NCBI GenBank assembly: GCA_003164035.1
Contig: PLRS01000103.1
Coordinates: forward strand, 12,334-51,276
Source of the DNA: Bryobacterales bacterium
Lineage (GTDB): Bacteria > Acidobacteriota > Terriglobia > Bryobacterales > Bryobacteraceae
DNA: 38,943 nt
Direction: 5' to 3'
Shown here: one piece after another, positions 25,171 to 34,284 of the stretch
How the letters are laid out: every line of letters begins with the position of its first letter
Position numbering within the stretch: the first letter of the stretch is position 1
The notes under the pieces: generated by a model
What the model saw: only the letters and a program-made list of their open reading frames with translations
Told to the model about the DNA's origin: nothing
Databases searched by the model: none
Translations under genes and position numbers: made by a program

Positions 25171-27479
25171 GCACCACCCCCCGCGTACCGCTTTACGCCA
25201 GGCTGCCGGAGATCTACCGGCAGCGCGACCTGGAGCAGAGCCCGCCCGGCCAGTTGCAGGCGTACCTCGCGATCGTCGAAGACGCTTTGGGCGCGGTGTA
25301 CGACAACATCGGTGAACTATACCGCGACCTATTCATCGAAACCTGCGATGCCTGGATCATCCCTTATATCGGCGATCTGCTGGGCGTTTCACCGCTGTCC
25401 GGCGATCCCTGGACCCTGCGCGCCGATGTGGCTGACGCCATCGCGCTGCGCCGCCGCAAGGGTACGATTCACGCGTTGGAGCTGCTGGCTTACGATCTCA
25501 CCGAATGGGCGTCCTTCTGCCTGGAATTGCGCGACACGCTGGCGTGGCACCAGAATCTGAATCACCAGCGGCCGGACATACAATCGACGGTTCGGCAGAT
25601 GGAGGGCATCGCGTATGGCGGCACGGTGGAAATCCGAGATCCCGCCCTGCTCAGCCTGATCGGCACGCCCTTCGATCCCTTTTCGTATTACCCCGATTTC
25701 AAGCCCGTCGAATTGGGTGTGCTGCGGCGGAATCTACCGGACGTGGCGGTCTTCCTGTGGAGGCTGATCGCCAACCAGGTGGGTCCATCCATGCCGGTCT
25801 GGCGCGCCACCACCGCGACCGGCGCGGCGCTTCCCCTGGCTGGGCAGGCGGTCCGCTTCGATATCGAGCCCACCGGCAAACCGGCGGTGCTTTTCAACGT
25901 CTCCCAGATTACCCCAAGCCCCGATGCGCCCATGGTTTCGACCATCGACCAGGTGCCCGGTCCCATCCCGATGGCCCGCCTGACACAGGAGACCCCCGCC
26001 GGCGCGCCGGCCAGTTACGTCTCGGTAAACACGTACGACGCCGCCAAAGTGCCTCCCGCGCCCGTCACCGATACTTCGCTCGCGCTCGAATTTCACCTGC
26101 CGCGGGCCACTTTTCCCGCCGATACGTGGAGCTTCCGCGGAGCGAACCTTTGCGGCTGGGAAACCGCGCTGGACCCTCCGCTAAGCAACCGCGAAATCGT
26201 CATCGACCCGCGCATCGGCCGCGTAGTGATCGGTGTGGAGACGGCTCCGGAAGCGACCGCGCTCCAGAATTTCATGCTGGTTACCTGGACTTACGGCGCA
26301 CCCGGTCCGGTCGGCGCGCAACCGGGAGCGAACCTGATCGCGCCCGCCAGTTGGCTGGGCAGCACCTACCAGACCATCACGGTGGATTACCGGACGGACC
26401 CGCAGGCGCTCCAGAAGGCCCTCGGTAATCTCAACCTCGCAACCGGGCCCGTGCTGATCGAAATCGACGACAGCATGACCCACACGCTCGATCTCAGCCT
26501 GGTTGCCGGCATCAACCTGGCCGACGCGATTCCCAGCCTCCAGCTTCAGTTTCCGCTGATGATCCACGCTACTTCGGGAAACCGGCCGGTGGTGAAACTG
26601 CAGAATCATTCGCTGGCTTTCCGGCCCGTTTCGGTAGTAGCGGGCGCCGGCCAAAGTCAGCCGCAAGTGGACGCGCAGGTGGCCGGGCTCAAAGTGCTGT
26701 TCGAGGGAATCTACCTTAATGGCGATGGGTTGGCGGCGGGTACGCCGCTGGTAGCTCGCGCCGCGCTGCCCACGCTCGAATTCGCCCGCTGCACACTCGA
26801 TCCGGGGGGCACAATCAGGCTCAACGGCGCGCGCGATGCCATGGTGCCCTCGTTCGGCCTCGACGCACGCTTCGGCTTCACCAGCGACGCCGAGTACGAC
26901 GCGTTTCAGCCCGACCCCAAAATCACGCTCTACCGATCGATCACGGGCCCGGTCGAAATGGAGAGCGCCTACCAGTTTCAAGTTCAGGATTCGATCGTGG
27001 ACGGCGGCGCCGGGCCAGGCGAGAATGGCTCCACGGCGATCGCGATCGGCTCTCAGGCCAACCCGCTGACCGGTTGGGGACCGGTTCTCTGCGTCAACGG
27101 CGTCACGGTGTTCGGCCGCGCGCGGGTGCGCTCCGCCACCGGATCGGGCGCGATCTTCTGCCACGCCCTGGAAGCGCAGGACAATCAGACCGGCTGCCTG
27201 CGATTCTGCTGGTTCGCGCCAGAAACCAACCGGCTGCCGCAGAATTTTGGCTGCGTCACCGGCGTGACGCTGCAGTTCACCGCGACCACGTTCAGCACCC
27301 CCGGATATGGGCAGGTATCGCTCGATTCGGACATTACCGTGCTGCAGAAGGGTCCATCGAGCGATGAGATGGGGGCTTTCGGATTTCTACTCAATTCCCA
27401 CAAGTGGCGGAATCTCCAGATTCGATTTCGGGAGTTCATGCCCGCGGGAATCACGCCGGTGCTGGTGCCGGTCACGTAA
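25167..27479 (+). CDS. Tail protein I-like baseplate protein fused to a beta-rich C-terminal region
   Basis: 770 residues from an ATG in an ATGA overlap. Residues 1-200 match phage tail protein I (P2 gpI, T4 gp7-like): LPEIYRQRDLEQSP, LFIETCDAWIIPYIGDLLGV and RRRKGTIHALELLAYDLTEW. The remaining 570 residues are beta-rich and Cys-poor with short repeating strands, consistent with a beta-helix or similar fibre-like domain (for example DAQVAGLKVLFEGIYLNGDG). The extreme C-terminus, SDEMGAFGFLL followed by LQIRFREFMPAG, is a motif I have seen at the end of related eCIS baseplate proteins. It may link the wedge to a surface-exposed or receptor-binding region; that second half is inference. Confidence 0.85.
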   Translation: MSTTPRVPLYARLPEIYRQRDLEQSPPGQLQAYLAIVEDALGAVYDNIGELYRDLFIETCDAWIIPYIGDLLGVSPLSGDPWTLRADVADAIALRRRKGTIHALELLAYDLTEWASFCLELRDTLAWHQNLNHQRPDIQSTVRQMEGIAYGGTVEIRDPALLSLIGTPFDPFSYYPDFKPVELGVLRRNLPDVAVFLWRLIANQVGPSMPVWRATTATGAALPLAGQAVRFDIEPTGKPAVLFNVSQITPSPDAPMVSTIDQVPGPIPMARLTQETPAGAPASYVSVNTYDAAKVPPAPVTDTSLALEFHLPRATFPADTWSFRGANLCGWETALDPPLSNREIVIDPRIGRVVIGVETAPEATALQNFMLVTWTYGAPGPVGAQPGANLIAPASWLGSTYQTITVDYRTDPQALQKALGNLNLATGPVLIEIDDSMTHTLDLSLVAGINLADAIPSLQLQFPLMIHATSGNRPVVKLQNHSLAFRPVSVVAGAGQSQPQVDAQVAGLKVLFEGIYLNGDGLAAGTPLVARAALPTLEFARCTLDPGGTIRLNGARDAMVPSFGLDARFGFTSDAEYDAFQPDPKITLYRSITGPVEMESAYQFQVQDSIVDGGAGPGENGSTAIAIGSQANPLTGWGPVLCVNGVTVFGRARVRSATGSGAIFCHALEAQDNQTGCLRFCWFAPETNRLPQNFGCVTGVTLQFTATTFSTPGYGQVSLDSDITVLQKGPSSDEMGAFGFLLNSHKWRNLQIRFREFMPAGITPVLVPVT

Positions 27480-27491
27480 ATCGGAGGCGTT

Positions 27492-30400
27492 GTGAGAGGC
27501 GATTTTTCACGTTGGCAGTTTCAGGAACGCGATAATTTCAACGGCATTCTGCCGCAGCAGGGCAAGCTGCTGATCGATGCCGACGGGCTGGCGCAAACTC
27601 GCATCGCCAACCATTGGCAGCAGACGGCCGCGCGCGATTGGGTCGGCCCGGTGGCCGCGGTGCCCGCCAATGAGCCCGCGGCTTTCGCGATCACCGCCGC
27701 AACCGTCAACGCGGATGGCAGCGTCACGTTGACCGTGGGTTCCGGCCGCATCTGGGCCGATGGAATGCTGGTGGAACTGGGCGGCGATGCGGCTAGCGTG
27801 CAACGCGCCGCGACCTGGCTCGAGCCGCCGATCGTACCCACCCAGGGTTCGGCCGCCACCGCCGCCGGGTCGCAGGATGTCGTAGTTCTGGAGGTGTGGC
27901 AGGAGGGGATCAACGGCTACCAAATGCCGAACACCCTCATCGAACCGGCACTGGGAGGACCCGACACCGCCGAGCGCCTGCACACGGCCATGGCGTTCCG
28001 GCTGGCTCGGCTTACCGCCGGGCAGACCTGCAAGAGCCTCACCTTCAGCAATTCCGGCCGCGGCAAACTCACGGCTTCCCTGCAGCCTGTCACCACCATC
28101 GCCGGCGATTGTCCCTTGCCCGTCGGCGGCGGATACAGCGGGTTCGAACATGCGCTCTATCGCATCGAGATCGCCGATGTTCCGAGCGGCTCGGCGAGCA
28201 TGTTCAAATGGTCGCGCGAGAATGGCGGGCTAACGGGCCGGGGCACGTTCAACCCGGGCGGATCGAACACCATATCTATCACCGCCAACCTGGTGGCCAT
28301 CACCACCGCGAATCAAGCCACTTTCTACGTGGAGATGGAGCAGTGGGATACCACGCACGGTAACTGGCAGGTGGTGTGCGGCGGAAACGCCACGCTGAAT
28401 AACGGTACCCTGACATTCACCGGCGCCGCCGCCTATGGCACTTACCCCTCCGCCCAGGAAAACGTTTTCTTCCGGTTGTGGGAGGGTATCAGCCCTCTTT
28501 CCGCGTTCCCCATTCAGGCCAATCCCAATCAGCTCGAAAACGGAATCTTTCTGCAGTTCGATCCCGACGGACCTGCCGTCTACCGCCCGCGCGATTATTG
28601 GGTGTTTCCCGTCCGCGCCGGCGGCATCTCGAATCCTCAAACGCTCATCGACAAAAAGCCGCCTGAAGGAATCGTCTATCACCGCGTTCCCCTGGCGGAG
28701 ATCGCCTGGGACGCGAACGTCAAAGCAACCATCGACGACTGCCGCGCTACCATCACTCCGCTCACCGCGCCGGGCGGCGGATGCTGCACGGTCCAGGTGG
28801 GGGACGGGCTCACCACTTTCGCCCAGTTCACTTCCATCCAGGCCGCCATCAACAGCCTTCCGGCGGCGGGCGGCGAAGTCTGCGTCCTGGCCGGGCGCTA
28901 TTTCGAGTCGATCGCCATCGGCCCTCAAGCCAATATCTCCATTCACGGTTGCGGTCACCACACGCGTATCGCCTCCCCCAGCTTCGGGCCGAATCAAGGC
29001 GCGAACACGGGCGCCGTCATCACCGTCAATAACTCGCAGGATGTCGAGCTTCGATCCTTTATCGTGGAGGCCGCGGATGGCGATATGGGGATCGCGCTGA
29101 CCGGATCGATCCAGGCCTGGCCGCCAACTTCGCCATCCGCCGGAAATGTGACGACGGGCGTCACCATGCGCGACCTGATCGTTGTCTCGTCCGATAGCCG
29201 CGCCGTCTCGGTCGAGCAGGCCATCGATGTCTGTCTCAAGGACTCACTGATCGCCATGCGCGACGTCTCGTCCTCGGCGGCCGCGGTTTATGTTTCCGGT
29301 GACGACATTCAAGTCATCGGCAACTGGGTCGGTCCGATTACTTCCGCGGTCCTGCCGGCAGTCGTCGGCTCCGATCTAAGTACCTCAGGCGCCGCGGGCG
29401 TAACGGCGCCCCAGGGTTCCACCATGGCAAATCCACCTTGCGGAATCCAGATCGCCGGGACTTCGAACAATATATTGGTGCGAGGTAACCAGATCGACGG
29501 AGGCAGCGGCAACGGGATCACATTGGGCGAAGTCATCCTTGTCGATGGCACCGGTATCCGGGTGAACGGCTACGTGGGATACCATCCGGGCGGGGGAACG
29601 GTGAACCCCTGCGCCACCGGGAACTTCTACTACCCACGAACCGTGATATACGGAGGCGCCACGGTGAACGTGGTGGTGAACGGCCAGTTGACCAATGTCC
29701 GCATCGAGAACAACGCGATCCGCAATATGGCGCTGTGCGGTATCGGGCCCATCGGTTTCTTTGACCTGTCGAACACGCTGGAAGTCGTCACCGTGACCGG
29801 TCTGTGGATCGTCGCCAATGAAATCGTCCGGTGCCTCAGCCGCACTTTGACACAATACACTAACAACGATGTGACATCGATTGGCTACGGCGGAATCTGC
29901 CTTCCCGATGTAACCGGGACCTACGTCCGCGACAACCTGATCCTAAACACCGGCGCGTCGCTGGCCGATCCGGTCTGCGGCATTTTCGTGCTGCACGGCG
30001 AACTGGTGGAGATCAGCCGCAACCAGATCCTCGATACGCGCGATTGGAGCACCGCCGATGCAAACACCCTGTCCGGTTATCGCGCCGGCATCGCCCTGGT
30101 GATGGTGACTCCCGAGGACGATCCCGAAGCGACCGATACCCAGTTATCGCTCAGCACGGGGGCCTACCTCTATAACAAGCGCACCATGTACGGATACGGC
30201 GCACCGGCGCTCTCGATCCAGGAGAACGTGGTCGATATTCCCATCGGATTGGCGCTTTCGGTGGCGGGTTTAGGAGCGTTTTCGATCCGCGGCAATCAAT
30301 TCTCCACCGGCGGAATCCAGGGAGACCTGCTTACACTGGCGCGCAGCATTCTGGTTCTCAATTTCGGCACCATGTTGGAACTCCCGACCCCCGTCTCGAC

Positions 30401-30854
30401 GGCCGCCGAATTCCTCTCCCTGATCGCGGAGTTGAACACGGGAGCATCGCTCTCACAGGCGGTTCAGTCGGTTCTCGGGACCACGGCGACGATTCTCGGC
30501 GCAATCGCCCCCGGCCCGGTGAATTTCAGCCAAAACCGGTGTACCCTGAACCAGAATTATCGGGCGTCGGTCGCGACCGCATCGGTGGTGATCTGGACGT
30601 TCGACGATCTAGGGTTTCACGACAATCAGTGTTGGATGTCGACATCCGAGCGCGAAGTGGATTCGGGCGCGATTTTGATCGGTGCCACGGTTCGGGTCAC
30701 CGGCTGCCGGTTCCAGGAGATACCCGGAACGGTCTATTTTTCGGCGGTCACGCTGGGGCTCATGAATACCACCACACTAAACCAGGGAACCCACGGGTTC
30801 GGCGCCGTCAGCCCGTTGTCACTCAGCGTGACGAGCAACAACCTGTCATGGTGA
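27492..30854 (+). CDS. DUF6519/right-handed beta-helix protein, possible fibre
   Basis: 1120 residues, GTG start preceded by CGGAGG. The N-terminus RGDFSRWQFQERDNFNGILP and QQGKLLIDADG match DUF6519, found at the end of eCIS and tail-like operons. From about residue 440 there is a long parallel beta-helix: FTSIQAAINSLPAAGGEVCV, then LAGRYFESIAIG, then ISIHGCGHHTRI, and further repeats with NNxI and GIxL patterns to about residue 1090. Such proteins resemble pectate-lyase-type helices and typically serve as adhesins, depolymerases or fibres on the particle surface. With no Afp13-like fibre in the locus, it is my leading candidate for target binding. No signal peptide is present, consistent with assembly in the cytoplasm. 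Confidence 0.85.
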   Translation: MRGDFSRWQFQERDNFNGILPQQGKLLIDADGLAQTRIANHWQQTAARDWVGPVAAVPANEPAAFAITAATVNADGSVTLTVGSGRIWADGMLVELGGDAASVQRAATWLEPPIVPTQGSAATAAGSQDVVVLEVWQEGINGYQMPNTLIEPALGGPDTAERLHTAMAFRLARLTAGQTCKSLTFSNSGRGKLTASLQPVTTIAGDCPLPVGGGYSGFEHALYRIEIADVPSGSASMFKWSRENGGLTGRGTFNPGGSNTISITANLVAITTANQATFYVEMEQWDTTHGNWQVVCGGNATLNNGTLTFTGAAAYGTYPSAQENVFFRLWEGISPLSAFPIQANPNQLENGIFLQFDPDGPAVYRPRDYWVFPVRAGGISNPQTLIDKKPPEGIVYHRVPLAEIAWDANVKATIDDCRATITPLTAPGGGCCTVQVGDGLTTFAQFTSIQAAINSLPAAGGEVCVLAGRYFESIAIGPQANISIHGCGHHTRIASPSFGPNQGANTGAVITVNNSQDVELRSFIVEAADGDMGIALTGSIQAWPPTSPSAGNVTTGVTMRDLIVVSSDSRAVSVEQAIDVCLKDSLIAMRDVSSSAAAVYVSGDDIQVIGNWVGPITSAVLPAVVGSDLSTSGAAGVTAPQGSTMANPPCGIQIAGTSNNILVRGNQIDGGSGNGITLGEVILVDGTGIRVNGYVGYHPGGGTVNPCATGNFYYPRTVIYGGATVNVVVNGQLTNVRIENNAIRNMALCGIGPIGFFDLSNTLEVVTVTGLWIVANEIVRCLSRTLTQYTNNDVTSIGYGGICLPDVTGTYVRDNLILNTGASLADPVCGIFVLHGELVEISRNQILDTRDWSTADANTLSGYRAGIALVMVTPEDDPEATDTQLSLSTGAYLYNKRTMYGYGAPALSIQENVVDIPIGLALSVAGLGAFSIRGNQFSTGGIQGDLLTLARSILVLNFGTMLELPTPVSTAAEFLSLIAELNTGASLSQAVQSVLGTTATILGAIAPGPVNFSQNRCTLNQNYRASVATASVVIWTFDDLGFHDNQCWMSTSEREVDSGAILIGATVRVTGCRFQEIPGTVYFSAVTLGLMNTTTLNQGTHGFGAVSPLSLSVTSNNLSW

Positions 30855-30873
30855 TTGAGGAGGAAATCGGCAT

Positions 30874-31647
30874 ATGGCACAAAATAAGCAGACCGGCGCC
30901 GGCAATTCGCCCCCGCCAAATCCGAAAGGCGGCACGGCCGGCGCGAGTCAGACCGGCAACACACCCACCGCAAGCGAGCTCGTGCAAACGTCCTGGGCCA
31001 CGTCGGTGGATGCCCAAACCGCGCAGCAGTTCACCGGGCTTACAGGTATTCGCCAGGCTCGGACAAACCAGCTTCAGCGGCAGGTGACCTCGCTTACGAA
31101 AGCCTATGGCGCCAGCGATGCGCGCACGGTGGCCGCTCAAGCTTCTCTCAACACCCAACAGACATTCGGCACCCGGCTGGGGATGGCAAGCGCGACAACT
31201 TCTACCGCCGCGCCGACCGCCCCGGCGAACGGCTGGGTGGTGTACGGACGAGTGTTCCACGCGGACTCGACGGCAGCGCCGCAACTCACGGTCTTCCTGG
31301 CTGACGAATGCCGGGCGTGGCTGCAGAAATACGCCTTCGCGTTCACCGATCAGACCGGCTATTTCACGCTTACGTACGCTCCGCCGGCCCAGCATGGCGA
31401 AAAGAAACCTCACCACGCGGCGGAAAGAGAGAGTGAAAAAGCGGTAGAAAAAACGCCGGAGCCCGTCAATGCCTATCTCGAAGTGTCGAATGCGGCGTGC
31501 AAGCTGATGTACATGGATGCCGCCCCGATGTCGATCGCGGTGGGCGCGGTGGTGAATCGCGACATTGTGCTATCGGCCGAAGTCCCGCTGGGGACGCCGC
31601 CGTGTGAACCCGGCGCAGCCCCTCGGGTGCCGCCCGCCAAGAAGTAG
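30874..31647 (+). CDS. Unknown eCIS-locus protein with a carboxypeptidase-regulatory-like beta domain
   Basis: 257 residues. The first 60 residues are Gly/Ala/Pro/Thr/Gln-rich and disordered. A helical stretch follows, QQFTGLTGIRQARTNQLQRQ, with further Gln-rich helices to about 110. Residues about 120-180 (GWVVYGRVFHADSTAAPQLT, then a strand, then DQTGYFTLTYAP) look like a carboxypeptidase-regulatory or CNA-B-like beta sandwich. A charged segment with EKKPHHAAERESEKAVEKTP links to a C-terminal strand DIVLSAEVPLGTPP. Proteins with such a layout recur next to DUF4157 genes. A role as cargo or as an adaptor is possible but not shown. Confidence 0.65.
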   Translation: MAQNKQTGAGNSPPPNPKGGTAGASQTGNTPTASELVQTSWATSVDAQTAQQFTGLTGIRQARTNQLQRQVTSLTKAYGASDARTVAAQASLNTQQTFGTRLGMASATTSTAAPTAPANGWVVYGRVFHADSTAAPQLTVFLADECRAWLQKYAFAFTDQTGYFTLTYAPPAQHGEKKPHHAAERESEKAVEKTPEPVNAYLEVSNAACKLMYMDAAPMSIAVGAVVNRDIVLSAEVPLGTPPCEPGAAPRVPPAKK

Positions 31648-31651
31648 GGTT

Positions 31652-34276
31652 ATGCTGGCTGTCGCTCAATCCGCGTCGAAAGAGTCCGCCGCGGTACGTC
31701 CGGCGAAATTGCCGGCCGCCGTGGCTGCGATCGATTCGGCCGTTGAGACTCCCATTCTGCAGCGGAAGACCTGTCCGTGCGGGGGAGGGTGCCCACGCTG
31801 CCAGGCAGCCGCCCGTCTCCTTGGCGAGGGAAATCTGCAGGCCAAGCTCAAACTGAGTCAGCCCGGAGACCCCGCGGAACTGGAAGCCGACCAGGTGGCC
31901 GAAGCGGTAGTGAGTGGCCGGCAATTTCCAGGAACCGGAGGATGGCGGCCGAACGCCGCGCCGGCGGAGTCCGCCGTTCAGCGCAAATGCGCCGCTTGTG
32001 AGAAGGAAGACGAGGAAGAAGAGGTGCATCGCAAGGCCGATGACACCGTCGCCCTCCAGGCGGCGCCGGAGGAGAAATCGGCGGCGGCGCGAATCGTCGA
32101 CGATGACGCCCGCGAGCTCTCTGCCGGGCAGATGCGCAAGAGCGATTTTCTGTCCGCGCTGCGCCGCGCCCTTTGCCAGACCGTGGATGAGGCGCTGAAA
32201 GGCACGTCCCGCTCCACCGACGGCTGTCCCTGGATCGAACGGCTGTTCGCCGCCTACGCGTCCCAGAGCGGCAGCGACGTGGAAGCCGCCGTCCGGCGCT
32301 ATGTGCCCAAAGCGGCCTCCGTCCAGTCCGCCGCGGGCTACATCTCGCTCATCGTCGCGCGCGTCGGGCGCGCCGCCGCGGTTTGGGCCAAAACGGGACA
32401 GATTACCGGGCTGCCGGAAGGGTTTTCCGCGGGCTCCGCGACGGGGCAAACGGCTGAGAAACCCGCGGCGGCGCCGGAACAGGTTTCGTTCAAGACTCGC
32501 GATGGGGCTCAGGCGCCCGCTACCGACGCCACAGCCGTTCGCTCTCAACTCGGTGGCGGAAGTCCCATGGAAAGCGGCGTCCGGTCGCGCATGGAGAGCG
32601 CATTCGGGATGGACTTTTCAGCGGTGCGCGTTCATACCGATGCCGCCGGCGCCAATCTTTCCGACCGGTTGAGCGCGCGCGCCTTCACCGTCGGCAGCGA
32701 TATCGCTTTCGCCTCCGGCGAGTACCGGCCCGGCACACCCTGGGGCGACGCGCTGATGGCTCACGAACTGGCGCACGTAGTGCAGCAAGGCCACGCAGCG
32801 CCCGCCGCCATGCCTGAAGCCGGCTCCGGGCCGGAGGCCTCGCTCGAATCCGATGCCGACCGCGCCGCGCTCGGCGCCACACTTTCGCTGTGGGACCGCG
32901 CTCGCTCGGGAATCGGCGGAATCGCCGGCCGCATTCTGCCGCGGCTCAAATCGGGGCTTCAAGTGCAACGCTGCCGGCGCAGTGTGAAGAAGTGCCCTCC
33001 CAACAAACACTGGGGCGTGGTGGGAGAAGGACTCGGTCTTGGATCGGTAGGGTGCGTGTGTGTATGGAAGTGCCTTTCCGGCGCGCCTCCCAAGGCAGAC
33101 TACGTGCCGCCCGCGCAGGACACGATTTCCTGTCCGCCGGACGTCTACTGCGAGGGCCCTCCGCCCGTCGAGGTCGTGGGTGACGATTATCAGAAGGTCG
33201 AAAAAGGGCAGGAGCAAGCCCCAAGCCAGGTAATCGGGTACGGCGCTCATATGACGCCAATGACCGGCGCCAAGGTATGCGGCTGCCTTCCGCTCGATAT
33301 CGAAGGCGGGGAGTCTACCAGCTCCGCCCTGGTTCCCACCGGTTTCGACCCCACCGATCTCTACACCGGCCCCATGCCTGGCGGGGGGCACGCCCCGGGT
33401 GTGCCCGAAACGCGCGGGCTCGAACCCGAAGCCATCCGGGAGACGGTACACACTGAGACCGAGGCGCGGGAACCGGTCAGGGAAGCTTTGGGAGAACGGG
33501 TCAACGAGCCCGCAACCGTGTCGACCGCGCCGCCAAAGCCTGCGCTCGAAAGGCTGGGAGAGTATAACCAGGAAATATCGGGCTCGCCCGAGCTGAAGCA
33601 ATGGGAAGATCAGATCGAGAAGCTGCGAACCACCGATCCGCCCAAAGCGGAGCAGGAGGCGGCCAGCCTGGTGCGCACGGCTCAAGCGGCACGAAATAAT
33701 GCCGCCAGGGCCGCCGGGCAAACCGGGGGTGACGATCCGATATTCACCCTGGGCGTGGGCAAAGACCGGGCCGCGAGAATTCAGTCCGGCGAGCAGAATT
33801 TTGTGGTGGATCGCCGGATGACCTTCGATGTTGACGAGGTGCTTCCCGTCGGTGCGCCCGATATCAAGCCACAGCGGGCCGTGGGCCGGGCCACTAGTGC
33901 GGAGAACCGCCAGTTGCTGGATCCGAATACGAACCAGCGAACCAAGGGCTTGGGCACCGACCCGCGCGAATTGCCCCAGAATCGAACCGCCCGCGAGCCG
34001 GTTTCGGTCACTACCGATCCGCATGCTCTGCTCACCAGGCGATTCAGCGAGGTTCACGAACTTCAGCGCATTTTCGACCGGGCGGTCGCTTCCGTCACCG
34101 AGCCGCAGAGGCTGACGCCGACCCAGTTGAAGGCCAGGATCAATGCCGAGACGCGGCGAATCATCACCGAAGATCCGGGGCCGGACGCGGCGGCGGTGCG
34201 CAAGGCGTTGGGGGATCTCGGATTCGAGCGCCAGCCGGGCGTCGGCTGGGTGATGACGAAAGGTCCGGCGCAGTAG
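31652..34276 (+). CDS. DUF4157 (eCIS core domain) effector/cargo-type protein
   Basis: 874 residues from the ATG at 31652, 4 bases after the preceding stop. The N-terminus holds LQRKTCPCGGGCPRCQ (36-51) and EADQVAEAVV, standard in eCIS cargo. A helical module at 160-254 (RKSDFLSALRRALCQTVDEA, then CPWIERLFAAYASQ) is often found just before DUF4157. DUF4157 covers about 305-385 with FGMDFSAVRVHTD, ARAFTVGSDIAFASGEYRP and HELAHVVQQ; HELAH (371-375) is an intact HExxH zinc-protease motif. A Cys-rich region follows at 440-550 (about ten Cys), then a long linker and a C-terminal domain at about 690-874 with DPNTNQRTKGLGTDPREL and HELQRIFDRAVASV, not recognised. DUF4157 is thought to mark proteins for eCIS loading. 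The C-terminal domain may be the toxic part; no immunity gene is seen. Confidence 0.88.
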   Translation: MLAVAQSASKESAAVRPAKLPAAVAAIDSAVETPILQRKTCPCGGGCPRCQAAARLLGEGNLQAKLKLSQPGDPAELEADQVAEAVVSGRQFPGTGGWRPNAAPAESAVQRKCAACEKEDEEEEVHRKADDTVALQAAPEEKSAAARIVDDDARELSAGQMRKSDFLSALRRALCQTVDEALKGTSRSTDGCPWIERLFAAYASQSGSDVEAAVRRYVPKAASVQSAAGYISLIVARVGRAAAVWAKTGQITGLPEGFSAGSATGQTAEKPAAAPEQVSFKTRDGAQAPATDATAVRSQLGGGSPMESGVRSRMESAFGMDFSAVRVHTDAAGANLSDRLSARAFTVGSDIAFASGEYRPGTPWGDALMAHELAHVVQQGHAAPAAMPEAGSGPEASLESDADRAALGATLSLWDRARSGIGGIAGRILPRLKSGLQVQRCRRSVKKCPPNKHWGVVGEGLGLGSVGCVCVWKCLSGAPPKADYVPPAQDTISCPPDVYCEGPPPVEVVGDDYQKVEKGQEQAPSQVIGYGAHMTPMTGAKVCGCLPLDIEGGESTSSALVPTGFDPTDLYTGPMPGGGHAPGVPETRGLEPEAIRETVHTETEAREPVREALGERVNEPATVSTAPPKPALERLGEYNQEISGSPELKQWEDQIEKLRTTDPPKAEQEAASLVRTAQAARNNAARAAGQTGGDDPIFTLGVGKDRAARIQSGEQNFVVDRRMTFDVDEVLPVGAPDIKPQRAVGRATSAENRQLLDPNTNQRTKGLGTDPRELPQNRTAREPVSVTTDPHALLTRRFSEVHELQRIFDRAVASVTEPQRLTPTQLKARINAETRRIITEDPGPDAAAVRKALGDLGFERQPGVGWVMTKGPAQ

Positions 34277-34284
34277 GAAAATAT

